Shown here one piece after another: positions 50,260 through 58,972 of a DNA stretch of 64,000 bases. The position numbers were made by a program, and so were the translations under genes. The notes beneath the pieces were generated by a model, which worked only from the letters and a program-made list of their open reading frames with translations, did not search any database and was not told the DNA's origin. How positions within the stretch are numbered: the first letter of the stretch is position 1; each line of letters opens with the position of its first letter. This DNA is from Kribbella amoyensis (GTDB lineage Bacteria; Actinomycetota; Actinomycetes; Propionibacteriales; Kribbellaceae), in contig NZ_VIVK01000001.1 in the NCBI RefSeq assembly GCF_007828865.1, forward strand, positions 5,580,001 to 5,644,000, written 5' to 3'.

Positions 50260-50874
50260 ATGCGTGACCTGAATGCACCGGTGCCGGAGCTGGCGGACGC
50301 GTCGTCCGCGCTGCGCGAGGCGATCGACCGGTGCGGCTACTACCCAGATGTCGTGGCCGACTCGCTCCGGGTGGCCATCGCCGGAGAACCGATCCGGGCC
50401 TTCGTCCTGCAGCACGAGCCGACGTTCGACCGCGACGAGGTCCGTCGGCACATCACCATCCTGGCGCTCACCCCGAGCCGGCTGATCGTCGGCCACACCG
50501 ACGAACACGCCGCCGACGACCTGATCCGGGCCCCGTACGCGTCCACCTCGACCGAGGCGATCCCGCTGCAGCGGGTGAACGCCGTCGTGGTGAACCGCGT
50601 CGTCCCGAACCCGGCGGGCTACTCCTCGCAGCGGCAGGCGGATCCGGCCGACGGCGGCGAGGTGGTGCTGACGATCGGCTGGGGCATGGTGAACCGGATC
50701 GACCTCGAGCCGGCCGTCTGCGCGGACCCGAACTGCGAGGCCGACCACGGCTACACCGGTTCCGTCGCGGCCGACGACATCTCGTTGCGGATCAGCGCGG
50801 CCGCGGACGGCCCGGCCGGTCTCCAGCAGGTGCTCGACTTCGCGGCCGCGCTGTCGTTCGCCACCAGCAGGTAG
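50260..50874 (+). CDS. DUF5998 family protein
   Basis: A 204-residue soluble protein without signal or membrane helices. Recognisable stretches are ALREAIDRCGYYPDVVADSLRVAIAGEPIRAFVLQHEPTFDRDEVRRHITILALTPSRLIVGHTDEH, IPLQRVNAVVVNRVV and VVLTIGWGMVNRIDLEPAVCADPNCEADHGYTG. The DPNCEADHGYTG segment, with Cys/His residues, suggests a metal site. These match the actinobacterial DUF5998 family, which has no assigned function but is commonly placed next to the alkaline-phosphatase-like gene found here 2 nt downstream. Confidence 0.75.
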   Translation: MRDLNAPVPELADASSALREAIDRCGYYPDVVADSLRVAIAGEPIRAFVLQHEPTFDRDEVRRHITILALTPSRLIVGHTDEHAADDLIRAPYASTSTEAIPLQRVNAVVVNRVVPNPAGYSSQRQADPADGGEVVLTIGWGMVNRIDLEPAVCADPNCEADHGYTGSVAADDISLRISAAADGPAGLQQVLDFAAALSFATSR

Positions 50875-50876
50875 TG

Positions 50877-51998
50877 ATGTCCGGCCTGGAGCCGACCCTC
50901 CCGGCGTACGGCGTGGGCTCGCTGGCCGACGTGCTGCCGTCGGTCGCGGGCGCCCTGTCCGTCCCCGGCGAGTCGAACGTGCTCGACCTGCCCGAGGCGC
51001 CGCGGTACGCCGTCCTCCTGCTCGACGGCCTCGGCTGGAACCTGCTCCGCCGACGCGCCGACCTCGCGCCGTACCTCTCCTCGCTGGCCGGCCGCGTCCT
51101 CACCGCGGGCGTCCCGTCGACGACCGCGGCGAGCCTGACCAGTCTCGGGACCGGGTTGCCACCGGGCGCCCACGGCATCGTCGGGTACACCTCGATGGTG
51201 CCGGAAACGGGTGCTCTGCTGAACGCGCTGGCCTGGGACGCCAAGGTCGATCCGCGGCGCTGGCAGCCGCACCGGACCGTGTTCGAGCGAGTGGCCGCGG
51301 CCGGTGTTGCCACGCGGAACGTGAGCAAGGCCCGGTTCGACACCTCCGGGTTGACCGCGGCCGCGTTCCGGGGGAGTGCTCACCGCGGTGCCGACACGAT
51401 CGAGGACCGGCTGGACGCGACCAGGTTCGCCAGTCGTGAGGGCTCGTCGTCCCTCGTGTACGTGTACGACTCGCAGCTCGACTACATCGGTCACGGGCAC
51501 GGCTGCGAGTCGGTCCACTGGGGCAAGGAGCTCGCGGCCGCGGACTCGTTCGCCCAGCGTGTCCGGTCGGCGCTGCCCCGGGACGCGGTTCTGCTGGTCG
51601 TCGCCGATCACGGCATGGTCGACATCGCTCCCGAGCACCGGATCGACCTGGACGCGGAGCCCGCGCTGACCAAGGGACTGCGGCTGGTCGGCGGCGAATC
51701 CCGGTTCCGCCACCTGTACTGCGTGGACGGCGCGGTCGACGACGTGGTCGCGACGTACCGCGAACGACTCGGTGACCTGGCCCTGGTCCTGACCCGCGAA
51801 GAGGCGGCCGGACGCGGTTGGTTCGGTCCGGTCGAGGAGCGGGTGTCGGCGCGGATCGGCGATGTCGTGGTCGCCGCGCTCGGTCCGGTCGCGCTGGTCG
51901 CCGGGCGGCGGTTCCCGCAGGAGGCCGCGCTGATCGGGCTGCACGGCTCGCTCACCGAGGACGAGATGGCGATCCCGCTGCTCGTCGACGCCGGCTGA
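50877..51998 (+). CDS. Alkaline phosphatase superfamily / nucleotide pyrophosphatase-like enzyme
   Basis: A 373-residue phosphodiesterase-like protein. The metal/nucleophile motif is in YAVLLLDGLGWNLL and VPSTTAASLTSLGTGLPPGAHGIVGY (Thr/Ser nucleophile in the ST-T/S pattern), and the C-terminal metal ligands are in YVYDSQLDYIGHGHG and VADHGMVDI. Such enzymes hydrolyse phosphodiester or pyrophosphate bonds of nucleotides or phospholipid-type substrates using two metal ions. No signal peptide is present, so it is cytoplasmic. It begins 2 nt after the DUF5998 stop (ATG 50877) and is convergent with the subtilisin gene, with 12 bp between stops. Confidence 0.82.
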   Translation: MSGLEPTLPAYGVGSLADVLPSVAGALSVPGESNVLDLPEAPRYAVLLLDGLGWNLLRRRADLAPYLSSLAGRVLTAGVPSTTAASLTSLGTGLPPGAHGIVGYTSMVPETGALLNALAWDAKVDPRRWQPHRTVFERVAAAGVATRNVSKARFDTSGLTAAAFRGSAHRGADTIEDRLDATRFASREGSSSLVYVYDSQLDYIGHGHGCESVHWGKELAAADSFAQRVRSALPRDAVLLVVADHGMVDIAPEHRIDLDAEPALTKGLRLVGGESRFRHLYCVDGAVDDVVATYRERLGDLALVLTREEAAGRGWFGPVEERVSARIGDVVVAALGPVALVAGRRFPQEAALIGLHGSLTEDEMAIPLLVDAG

Positions 51999-52010
51999 GC
52001 GTCTCCGGGC

Positions 52011-53663
52011 TCAGAAGCTCCAGACGTTCCAGAAGAAGCTCGTCGAGGCCGTCCGGGACTCCGCGTCCCGCGCGATCACGGTCACCTTGTACCGGCCGGC
52101 GCCCGGGGTGAGCACGCCGGTGATCCAGCCACGGTCGTGGTCGATCGACAGCCCCGGCGGCAACCCGGTCGCGGTGTACGTGATCTCGCCCTTGCTGCTG
52201 GTGCCCTTGAGCAGCAGCGGGATCGCCGGGATCCCGCCGAACCCGAGCTGCTCGCCCGGCTCGGTGATGGTGACCCCGGTCGACGGCGCTCCACCCGCGG
52301 CGCCGACCGCCTCGGCCGCGTCGACCAGGCCCTCGCCGTAGTACGAGTTGTTCGCGTCGGAACCCGTGCACTCGCCGCCGGCCGCGGCCGGACACGGGAG
52401 GTCGTTCGCCTGGGCGGCGAGCCGGTCCCGGACCTGCTCGGCGGTGAGCTTGGGATTGACGCTGCGCAGGAGTGCCGCGACCCCGGCCACGTGCGGCGCC
52501 GCCATCGACGTGCCCTGCAGGCTCTGGTACCCGCCGCCGGGGATGGTCGAGTACACGCTCTCGCCGGGCGCGGCCAGGCTGATCTTGGTGTTGCCGTAGT
52601 TGGAGAAGTTCGACTTCAGGTTGTCGCCGTCGACGGAGGCGACCACGACCATGTTCGGCAGCTCGGTCGGCAGGCTGAGGCAGTCGTCGGTGACGGTGCG
52701 CATCGCCGGGGTGGAGTCGTTCGGGCTGGTGTCGTCGTCGGACTTCTGGGACAGGTCGTAGTCCTCGTTCCCGGCCGCCGCGACGTTCACCACGTTCTTG
52801 GAGTCCGCGTACGCGACCGCGCGGCGGACCGCCTCGGCGATCGCGTCCTGGTCCTGATCCGACGGGCAGGTGAACAGCCACGGGTCGACGTAGTAGCTGT
52901 TGTTGGTGATCGAGATGCCCTTGTCGGCGGCGAACACGAACGCGCAGACCGTGTTCTCCGGGAAGAACAGCTGGCTGCCCGCCTCGGCGACGCGGACCGA
53001 CGAGATCCGCACGCCCGGGGCGACGCCGACCATGCCCTTGCCGTTCTTCGCGGCCGCGATCGACCCGGCGACGTGAGTGCCGTGCTCGCCGACCGGCCGC
53101 CATGCTCCCGGCCGGGTGTCCACCTTGCCGTATGCGCAGGAGGCGGATCTGGTGGCGTCGAAGTTCGGCTTGAGGTCCGGGTGCTGGTCGTCCACGCCGG
53201 TATCGAGCACGCCGACCGTGATCGCCTTGGAGCCCGGGTTCACCGCCCAGGCCTTGTCGGCGCCGATCTGGGTCATGTCCGCGCGCGGGATCTCCGGGGT
53301 CGCGTCCGCCTGCTCGGTCGCGGGCGGCGGGACCGCCGGGCTCGCGGCCGCGGCGGGGACGTCCGACGTCCGGGTCGCGCCGACCTTCTGGACCCCGCCG
53401 ACGGTGCGCATCTTCGTCGCGAAATCCGGCGCGCTGGAGTGCGCGACGACGACGCCGATCCCGTCGTACGCGGCGTACACGCTGCCGCCGTTCTGGGTGA
53501 TCGCGCCGGTGACCTGCCCGGTCTGCTTCGGCGCGGTGAGCACGAAGTACGCCCGCAGGCCCGCCTCGATCCGGCCGGGTGAAGCCGCCGCCAGAGTCAG
53601 GCCGAGGACGATCAGGCAGCACGAGAGAACCAGGATCAGAGCTTTGCGCACGTCCAAGTACAC
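52011..53663 (-). CDS. Secreted subtilisin-like serine protease (S8) with C-terminal Ig-like domain
   Basis: The 550-residue protein has an N-terminal hydrophobic signal/anchor (ALILVLSCCLIVLGLTLAAA), a prodomain of about 70 residues, a Pro-rich linker, and an S8 catalytic domain with Asp154 (VLDTGVDDQHPD), His194 (EHGTHVAGS), oxyanion Asn299 (AAAGNED) and Ser386 (QGTSMAAPHVAGVAALL). The C-terminus (about 480-550) is a He_PIG-type beta domain (ITYTATGLPPGLSIDHDRGWITGVLTPGAGRYKVTV). It is exported and probably anchored or released outside. GTG 53663 or the in-frame GTG 12 nt downstream are both possible starts; no strong ribosome site is seen. Confidence 0.9.
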   Translation of the reverse strand: MYLDVRKALILVLSCCLIVLGLTLAAASPGRIEAGLRAYFVLTAPKQTGQVTGAITQNGGSVYAAYDGIGVVVAHSSAPDFATKMRTVGGVQKVGATRTSDVPAAAASPAVPPPATEQADATPEIPRADMTQIGADKAWAVNPGSKAITVGVLDTGVDDQHPDLKPNFDATRSASCAYGKVDTRPGAWRPVGEHGTHVAGSIAAAKNGKGMVGVAPGVRISSVRVAEAGSQLFFPENTVCAFVFAADKGISITNNSYYVDPWLFTCPSDQDQDAIAEAVRRAVAYADSKNVVNVAAAGNEDYDLSQKSDDDTSPNDSTPAMRTVTDDCLSLPTELPNMVVVASVDGDNLKSNFSNYGNTKISLAAPGESVYSTIPGGGYQSLQGTSMAAPHVAGVAALLRSVNPKLTAEQVRDRLAAQANDLPCPAAAGGECTGSDANNSYYGEGLVDAAEAVGAAGGAPSTGVTITEPGEQLGFGGIPAIPLLLKGTSSKGEITYTATGLPPGLSIDHDRGWITGVLTPGAGRYKVTVIARDAESRTASTSFFWNVWSF

Positions 53664-53740
53664 CCCGCGAGAGGCTCAGAACGAAAGCCGACGCACCCCG
53701 GGGTCGCTGACGAACCAGTCACTTGGCAGGATGGGCGCCC

Positions 53741-54394
53741 GTGGCTGAGCTGCTCTACTTCACCGGGACCATGGACTGCGGAAAGTCCACCCTCGCGCTG
53801 CAGATGGATCACAACCACAAGGCGCGCGGGCGGCTGGGGCGGATCTTCACCAGCCACGACCGGGCCGGGGAGTCGGTGCTGTCGTCACGGCTCGGGCTGG
53901 CCGCGCAGGCGATCGAGGTGCGGCCGGACTTCGACTTCTGGCAGTACGTGGTCGGTGAGCTGACCCACGGCGGCCGGATCGACTACGTGGTCTGCGACGA
54001 GGCGCAGTTCTACACGCCGCTCCAGGTCGAGCAACTGGCTCGGCTGGTGGACGAGTTGCAGATCGACGTCTTCTGCTTCGGCATCCTGACCGATTTCCGG
54101 GCCAGCCTGTTCCCGGGGTCCGCGCGGCTGGTCGAGCTGGCCGACCGGATGGAGCTGCTGCAGGTCGAGGCGCTGTGCTGGTGCGGTGAGCGGGCGACGC
54201 ACAACGCACGGACCGTCGGCGGTGAGATGGTGACCGAGGGCGAGCAGCTCGTCGTCGGCGACATCGAGGAGGACGAGCGCGAAGTGGCGTACGAAGTACT
54301 CTGCCGTCGGCACCACCGGCGCCGGCTGACCGCGGCCCGCGCCCGCGCCACCCTGTCACCCGAGGTACTCCCGTTCGGAGGTGCGGCATCATGA
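53741..54394 (+). CDS. tdk: Thymidine kinase (type II)
   Basis: A 217-residue thymidine kinase: P-loop TGTMDCGKST (residues 8-17), the Asp/Glu-containing YVVCDEAQFYTPLQVEQLA, LQIDVFCFGILTDFRASLFPGS, and a zinc-ribbon lasso CWCGERATHNAR ... EVLCRRHHRRR near the C-terminus. It phosphorylates thymidine (and deoxyuridine) in nucleotide salvage. GTG 53741 was chosen since the P-loop strand follows immediately; a CAGGAT lies 8 nt upstream and no ribosome site is seen. The sulfurtransferase gene overlaps its stop by 4 bp. Confidence 0.93.
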   Translation: MAELLYFTGTMDCGKSTLALQMDHNHKARGRLGRIFTSHDRAGESVLSSRLGLAAQAIEVRPDFDFWQYVVGELTHGGRIDYVVCDEAQFYTPLQVEQLARLVDELQIDVFCFGILTDFRASLFPGSARLVELADRMELLQVEALCWCGERATHNARTVGGEMVTEGEQLVVGDIEEDEREVAYEVLCRRHHRRRLTAARARATLSPEVLPFGGAAS

Positions 54395-55212
54395 GCCCGC
54401 TGATCCAGGCCGCCGAGCTGCTGGCCGCGGCCGGCCGCCCGGTCGTCGTCGACGCCACCTGGAACCTGCAGGGACCACCCGGCCGAGAGGCGTACGCGGC
54501 CGGCCACATCCCCGGCGCGTACTTCGTCGACCTGGACACCGAACTGGCCGGCCCACCCGGCGACGGCGGCCGCCACCCGTTGCCCTCAGCAACCGTAGTC
54601 GAGGCGGCGCTGCGCCGCGCGGGGATCGAGGCCGACACCCCGGTCGTGGTCTACGACGCGGCCAACTCGACCGCCGCCGCCCGCGCCCGCTGGGTCTTCC
54701 GGTACTTCGGCGTCCGCGACGTTCGTGTCCTCGACGGCGGTCTCGCGGCCTGGCGAGCAGCCGGGGGAGAGGTGACCACCGAGGTCCCCGCCGACGCCAC
54801 CAGCACCTTCGTCGCCACCCCGGGCCATCTCCCGGTCCTGGACGCCGCAGCAGCCGCCGATCTCGCGACCACCGGCGTACTCCTCGACGCGCGAGCCCCC
54901 GAACGTTTCGCGGGCGAGGTCGAGCCGATGGACAAGGTGGCGGGCCACATCCCGGGCGCGATCAACGCCCCGACCACCGAGAACGTCGACCCCGAAGGCC
55001 GCTTCCTCCCGGCCGGCCGGCTCCGAGCCCGCTTCGCCGCCCTCGGCGCCGACGGCACCAAGCCCATCGGCACCTACTGCGGCTCAGGAGTAACAGCGGC
55101 CCACGAATCCCTCGCCCTCGAAGTAGCCGGCCTCGAAGCCCCCGTCTACCTCGGCTCCTGGTCCCACTGGATCACCGACCCCGACCACCCCGTAGCCACC
55201 GGTCCCAACTGA
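54391..55212 (+). CDS. Thiosulfate/3-mercaptopyruvate sulfurtransferase (two rhodanese domains)
   Basis: A 273-residue tandem rhodanese: an inactive N-terminal domain (VVVDATWNLQGPPGREAYAAGHIPGAYFVDLDTELAGPPGDGGRHPLP) and an active C-terminal domain with the Cys loop TYCGSGVTAAHESLALEVAG. The CGSGVTA loop is that of SseA/mercaptopyruvate sulfurtransferases, which move sulfane sulfur to a nucleophile. ATG 54391 overlaps the thymidine kinase stop, so the two are translated together. The pairing of a nucleotide salvage enzyme with a sulfurtransferase has no evident joint function. Confidence 0.9.
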   Translation: MSPLIQAAELLAAAGRPVVVDATWNLQGPPGREAYAAGHIPGAYFVDLDTELAGPPGDGGRHPLPSATVVEAALRRAGIEADTPVVVYDAANSTAAARARWVFRYFGVRDVRVLDGGLAAWRAAGGEVTTEVPADATSTFVATPGHLPVLDAAAAADLATTGVLLDARAPERFAGEVEPMDKVAGHIPGAINAPTTENVDPEGRFLPAGRLRARFAALGADGTKPIGTYCGSGVTAAHESLALEVAGLEAPVYLGSWSHWITDPDHPVATGPN

Positions 55213-55237
55213 GGGCGGACCCGCAGCACTCACCAAC

Positions 55238-55272
55238 CCTGCGAGGCGCCTGGCGGCACCCGGGATCGCAGG
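55238..55272 (+). terminator. Possible hairpin after the rhodanese gene
   Basis: CCTGCGA at 55238-55244 and TCGCAGG at 55266-55272 form a perfect 7-bp inverted repeat, 25 nt past the stop. The loop is 21 nt and no T-run follows, so it is tentative. Confidence 0.35.
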
Positions 55273-55366
55273 CGTGGCGTCCGTCGGGCGACGAGTCTCG
55301 GGGACAGTTGATGAGTGGTGGGCGTCCGCACCCTTTCGATCTGGCTGATACTGCTGGGCCTGGGCC

Positions 55367-55395
55367 TTGACTCGCCGGACTCGGCGGCGCAGGCT
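55367..55395 (+). promoter_or_regulatory. Promoter for the DUF4185 gene
   Basis: TTGACT (55367-55372) and CAGGCT (55390-55395) are separated by exactly 17 bp. Transcription would start near 55402, leaving a leader of about 33 nt that contains GAGGAG just ahead of ATG 55435. Confidence 0.6.
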
Positions 55396-55434
55396 CGTGG
55401 GCAATCGATTTCCCGCCCCGATCGAGGAGTGCCG

Positions 55435-56511
55435 ATGTCCGAGCCGATGATGCGACGGTCCTTCCTGAAAGTCGCGGCCGGGGCCGGTGCCCTGGTCGCG
55501 GCGCCGTCGCTCGCCGCACCCGCAGCCGTGGCCGCGCCGGCCGCAGTGCTGACCACCAAGGTTGCTGATCTCACCGGACCTGGGTTGACGGATCGGTTCC
55601 GGATGGCGGCGACAGATCTCGGCATCCCCGTGCGGACTCCCGACGGGCGGATGTTGTTCATGTTCGGCGACACGTTCGAGGAGGCCCGCGTCGGCGGTGG
55701 TTGGTGGCGGTCGCCCGTCGCGCTCTGGTCCACCACGACCGACCTGAACAGCGGCGTGAAGTGGTCCGGCGCCGTCGGTGGTGCCGCGGCGCAGCAGCTT
55801 TGGGACTACCCGCACGACAACCCGACGTTCTCCACGGTGCTGCCCTCGGACGTGATCACGATCGGCGGGTCGATGTACCTGCACGCGATGGTGAACAAGG
55901 GACTCGGCAACGTCGTCTGGACCGAGATCTGGCGGTCGGACAACTCCGGCGCCAGCTGGTACCACACCGGCGCGAAGTTCGCCCCGAATCTCGACGGCGG
56001 GCTGTTCCAGTGCCTGACCTGGGGCGACGGCAACGACGGGTACGTCTACGTGTACTCGACCGGCTTCCAGCGCAACAAGCCGATCATCCTCAAACGGGTC
56101 CGGAGCAACCAGATCGCGAACCCGGCCGCGTACGAGCCGTGGGGGTATCGCGACGGCGTCTGGGCCTGGGGCAACCCGGCGACGCCGATCCTGACCGGCA
56201 GCTTCGGCGAGTTGTGCCTGCGGCCGCTCGGCGGGAAGTGGGTGCTGACCTGGTTCAACGCCGGCGACTACCGGATCGACGGCATCATCATGGACACCCC
56301 GACCTCGAATCTCTACACCGCGTACCGACAGACCCTCGTCTACGGCGGTGCGTGGGGCCAGGAGAACGACAACCACGTCGCCCAGTTGTACGGCGGCTAC
56401 ATCATCCCCGGCTCGACCTTGAGCGACCTGCACCTGTCGGTCAGTCAATGGAAGACCGACGCCGGCTGGCCGTACCGCGTGATGCAGTTCCGCGTCCGCA
56501 ACTTCGGCTGA
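55435..56511 (+). CDS. Tat-exported DUF4185 protein
   Basis: A 358-residue protein with a Tat signal (MRRSFLKVAAGAGALVAAPSLAAPAAVA, twin Arg) followed by a five-bladed-propeller-like DUF4185 domain: DRFRMAATDLGIPVRTPDGRMLFMFGDTF, WYHTGAKFAPNLDGGLFQCLTWGDGNDGYVYVYSTGFQR and AYRQTLVYGGAWGQENDNHVAQLYGGYIIPGSTLSDLHL. DUF4185 is common in secreted actinobacterial proteins linked to glycan degradation, and recent work links members to arabinan hydrolysis of mycobacterial type; that activity is not shown here. ATG 55435 follows GAGGAG. It is monocistronic with its own promoter, and convergent with the GNAT gene. Confidence 0.82.
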   Translation: MSEPMMRRSFLKVAAGAGALVAAPSLAAPAAVAAPAAVLTTKVADLTGPGLTDRFRMAATDLGIPVRTPDGRMLFMFGDTFEEARVGGGWWRSPVALWSTTTDLNSGVKWSGAVGGAAAQQLWDYPHDNPTFSTVLPSDVITIGGSMYLHAMVNKGLGNVVWTEIWRSDNSGASWYHTGAKFAPNLDGGLFQCLTWGDGNDGYVYVYSTGFQRNKPIILKRVRSNQIANPAAYEPWGYRDGVWAWGNPATPILTGSFGELCLRPLGGKWVLTWFNAGDYRIDGIIMDTPTSNLYTAYRQTLVYGGAWGQENDNHVAQLYGGYIIPGSTLSDLHLSVSQWKTDAGWPYRVMQFRVRNFG

Positions 56512-56533
56512 CCCACCAGCCGGTACCGATCGG

Positions 56534-57013
56534 CTAGAGCGTGAGCACCATCGTGTCCGAGCCGCCGGTCCGGCCGACCTCGACGAAGCCGAGTGATCGG
56601 TAGAGGTCGGCCGCCCGGTTCGCCGGCTCCACGCTCAGGCTGATCCGCTCGTACCCCGCCGACCGCGCCGCCGCGATCAGCTCGGTCAACAGCGCACGCC
56701 CAACTCCTTGGCCGCGCGCGTCGCGGGAGACGCCGATACTCAACTCGGGCACGTCGTCGCCGACATACCCGTACCCCGGCCGGTCGGAAGTGAGGCACCG
56801 TGCCCAGGCCGCACCGACCGGCCGCTCGTTGACCTCGGCAACGACCCCGAAGTCGGAACCGGATCGCGGCCAACCGTCCAGGTACCGCCACGCCTCGTCC
56901 ATCGCCGTCAACGCGGACAGCGTGAACCGCGGTTGCCCGTCCCAGTTGTACGCCTCGAGCAACATCGAGGCCAGGAAGTCGAAGTCGGCGCCGGTCGCCG
57001 GTCGGAGAAGCAC
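56534..57013 (-). CDS. GNAT-family N-acetyltransferase
   Basis: A 159-residue GNAT: VLLRPATGADFDFLASMLLEAYNW at the start, VAEVNERPVGAAWARC, the acetyl-CoA loop SIGVSRDARGQGVGRALLTELIAAARSAGY (R/Q-x-x-G-x-G/A), and SLSVEPANRAADLYRSLGFVEVGRTGG. The substrate cannot be told from sequence. GTG 57013 has GGGGAGG upstream with an 8-nt spacer, and family homology starts there. The gene follows the phytanoyl-CoA dioxygenase-like gene by 74 bp in the same direction, so co-transcription is possible. Confidence 0.88.
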   Translation of the reverse strand: MLLRPATGADFDFLASMLLEAYNWDGQPRFTLSALTAMDEAWRYLDGWPRSGSDFGVVAEVNERPVGAAWARCLTSDRPGYGYVGDDVPELSIGVSRDARGQGVGRALLTELIAAARSAGYERISLSVEPANRAADLYRSLGFVEVGRTGGSDTMVLTL

Positions 57014-57087
57014 CCGCCCATCCTCCCCGACCAGCCCGGCTCCGGCCAGCCGATTTACCGCCGCCCGCGCGACCGAGGTACGCGACC

Positions 57088-57918
57088 TCAGTACGGCAGT
57101 GCCACGTAGTCCGCGTTCTGACCGACCTCCGGATCGTCGACAATCTCCAGCGGGACGTTGCGCACGGTGAGCCCGGCCTGTTCCGCGGCGGACAGCGCGG
57201 CCTGGTCGTACCGGGTCTTGCGCCAGATGTCGACCATGTACTTGCGGGTCTTCAGGTAGTCGACGTACCGGCTCATGTGGGCGTCGTCCAGCCCGAGCGC
57301 CGCGAACAGCGCGATCCGGTCGCCGTCCTTGCCCGTGACGAGCCACTTCGGGTACTTGCCCTGCTCGTTCGGCAGCGGCGCCTTCGACTTCGGGAAGCGC
57401 AGCAGCATGCCGTTCCCGCTGTGGGTGGTCCGCAGGCTCCACACCGCGACGTCGCCGACACGGGTCCGCACGTACACGTTGTTGCCGACGGTCAGGTCCG
57501 GGGTGTTGTGGGACCGGTGCCGCAGGTTGAGTCCGCCGGTGTGCCGGTAGTGGTCCTGCAGGTAGATGCCGAACCGCAGGATCGTGTACTTGCCGTTCCA
57601 GTCCGGCGCGTTCGGGTCGACCCGGTCCGCGTTGTCCTTGTGGAAGCCCCGCTGGACCCCGTTGACGGTGAAGGCGCTGTCGCCGGCGTAGACGATCTCG
57701 TCCTGGCCGAGCACCTGACGGGCGATCTTCACGAAGTTGCCGTCGGTCAGGACTTCCCTCAGCCGCGGGTTCGCGAGCAGGTCGCCGCCGAAGTTCTTCC
57801 GGGACCAGTGCGCCGCCTCCCGCAACCGGCTCACGTCCTCCCGCGAGTACACGCCCGGCACGATGGTCCAGCCGTTCTCCCAGAACCCGGCCACGTCGAC
57901 GTTGTTCACCGCAGACAT
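57088..57918 (-). CDS. Phytanoyl-CoA dioxygenase (PhyH)-family Fe(II)/2-oxoglutarate oxygenase
   Basis: A 276-residue double-stranded beta-helix protein. The iron triad is His93-x-Asp95 (GFHKDNADR) and His166 (TTHSGNG), with a 2-oxoglutarate-binding Arg after it (MLLRFPKSK). The N-terminus GFWENGWTIVPGVYSREDVSRLREAA is typical of the PhyH family, whose bacterial members hydroxylate secondary metabolites, amino acids or lipids. No biosynthetic cluster surrounds it, so the substrate is unknown. GGAGGGG lies upstream of the ATG. It is followed by the GNAT gene. Confidence 0.85.
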   Translation of the reverse strand: MSAVNNVDVAGFWENGWTIVPGVYSREDVSRLREAAHWSRKNFGGDLLANPRLREVLTDGNFVKIARQVLGQDEIVYAGDSAFTVNGVQRGFHKDNADRVDPNAPDWNGKYTILRFGIYLQDHYRHTGGLNLRHRSHNTPDLTVGNNVYVRTRVGDVAVWSLRTTHSGNGMLLRFPKSKAPLPNEQGKYPKWLVTGKDGDRIALFAALGLDDAHMSRYVDYLKTRKYMVDIWRKTRYDQAALSAAEQAGLTVRNVPLEIVDDPEVGQNADYVALPY

Positions 57919-58007
57919 GTCATTCCCCTCCAGTCCGCCGGGTCGGCGACCCGGTCATACCCCCACGATGCGACTCGAACGCGATTTGTTGCACCCGTAC
58001 TCACGGG

Positions 58008-58901
58008 TCACCGGCGGACGTGCTCCACGGTCGCCGCCCGGATCGCGGTTGTGAACGCATTCACGGCCGGATGGTCCTGGGCGCCCCGCCGGTACGCGAT
58101 CCGGGTCCGGCGGCGGAGTTCGAGGGGGAGGAGAGCGACCCCACTCGGCGGCCGGGAGGCGGCGAGCCGGGGGACGAGGGAGACGCCCAACCCGGCGGCG
58201 ACCAGGGCCAGTACCGCGTCGAAGTCGTCCGCGTGATGCCGGACGACCGGGCTGAATCCGGCCGCGCGACACAGCTGCAAGGTCACCGCGTGGCAGGCGG
58301 TACCAGGGCTGCCCGCGATCCAGGGTGAGTGCCGGTAACGGGCGACCGGCTCGTCGCCGGTGGCGTCGTCGGCCGGTACGGCGAGGAACACCGTCTCGTC
58401 GAGCAGCTCGACAGCGTCCAGCGTGTCGTCCGGTGCGACCGGCAACAGGTCGAAGTCGTTCACCAGCGCCACGTCGAGCCGGCGTTCCCGCAACGCCTCG
58501 GGCACCTCGACCGGATCGAGCTCGGTCACCATCAGCTCGAGCGCCGGGTACTCGCGGCCGAGCGTGACTAGCGCGGTCGGCAGGATCGTGCGCACCGCGG
58601 TCGGGAACGCCCCGATGCGCAGCGGCCCCGAGACTTCGCCGCGGACCGTGGCCAGCGCCGCGTCCGCCTCCTCCAGCGCACTCAGCACCCGCTCGGCCTG
58701 TCGGACCAGCACCGCACCGGCCGACGTGAGCTCGACCCGTCGGCCGGTCCGTTCGAGCAACCGGACCCCGGCCTCTCGTTCGAGGACGGCGAGCTGCTGG
58801 GACACCGCGGAGGGCGTGTAGCTGTGCGCCTTCGCGACCGCGGCGATCGTGCCGAGTCGGTCGAGATCGCGGAGCAGGCGGAGCCGGCGAACGTCGAGCA
58901 T
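58008..58901 (-). CDS. LysR-family transcriptional regulator
   Basis: A 297-residue LysR: N-terminal helix-turn-helix LDRLGTIAAVAKAHSYTPSAVSQQLAVLEREAGVRLLERTGRRVELTSAG, linker helix, then a periplasmic-binding-like effector domain from GPLRIGAFPTAVRTILPTAL to the end. It is divergent from the DHDPS-family gene and shares a 71-bp gap with a 7-bp inverted repeat, the usual LysR arrangement of a regulator facing its target. ATG 58901 has TAAGCT 6 nt upstream and no ribosome site, so its promoter overlaps one half-site (autorepression is likely). The inducer is unknown. Confidence 0.93.
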   Translation of the reverse strand: MLDVRRLRLLRDLDRLGTIAAVAKAHSYTPSAVSQQLAVLEREAGVRLLERTGRRVELTSAGAVLVRQAERVLSALEEADAALATVRGEVSGPLRIGAFPTAVRTILPTALVTLGREYPALELMVTELDPVEVPEALRERRLDVALVNDFDLLPVAPDDTLDAVELLDETVFLAVPADDATGDEPVARYRHSPWIAGSPGTACHAVTLQLCRAAGFSPVVRHHADDFDAVLALVAAGLGVSLVPRLAASRPPSGVALLPLELRRRTRIAYRRGAQDHPAVNAFTTAIRAATVEHVRR

Positions 58902-58905
58902 AAGG

Positions 58906-58934
58906 TCAGCTTACGAATAACCGCAGAAAGCTGA
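58906..58934. promoter_or_regulatory. LysR operator and overlapping leaderless promoter
   Basis: TCAGCTT (58906-58912) and AAGCTGA (58928-58934) form an exact inverted repeat with a 15-nt spacer in the divergent gap. The left half contains TAAGCT on the minus strand, 6 nt before the LysR ATG, so repressor binding would block its own transcription while activating the DHDPS-family gene. Confidence 0.6.
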
Positions 58935-58972
58935 ACTGGACCTACCGTTCACCGCGCGCCGAGAGTGGACGC

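Noticed and set aside
47560..50748. Minus-strand open frame of about 1,062 codons opposite the second ABC exporter and DUF5998
   Set aside because: It is antisense to a complete ABC ATPase-permease operon and shows no conserved motif.
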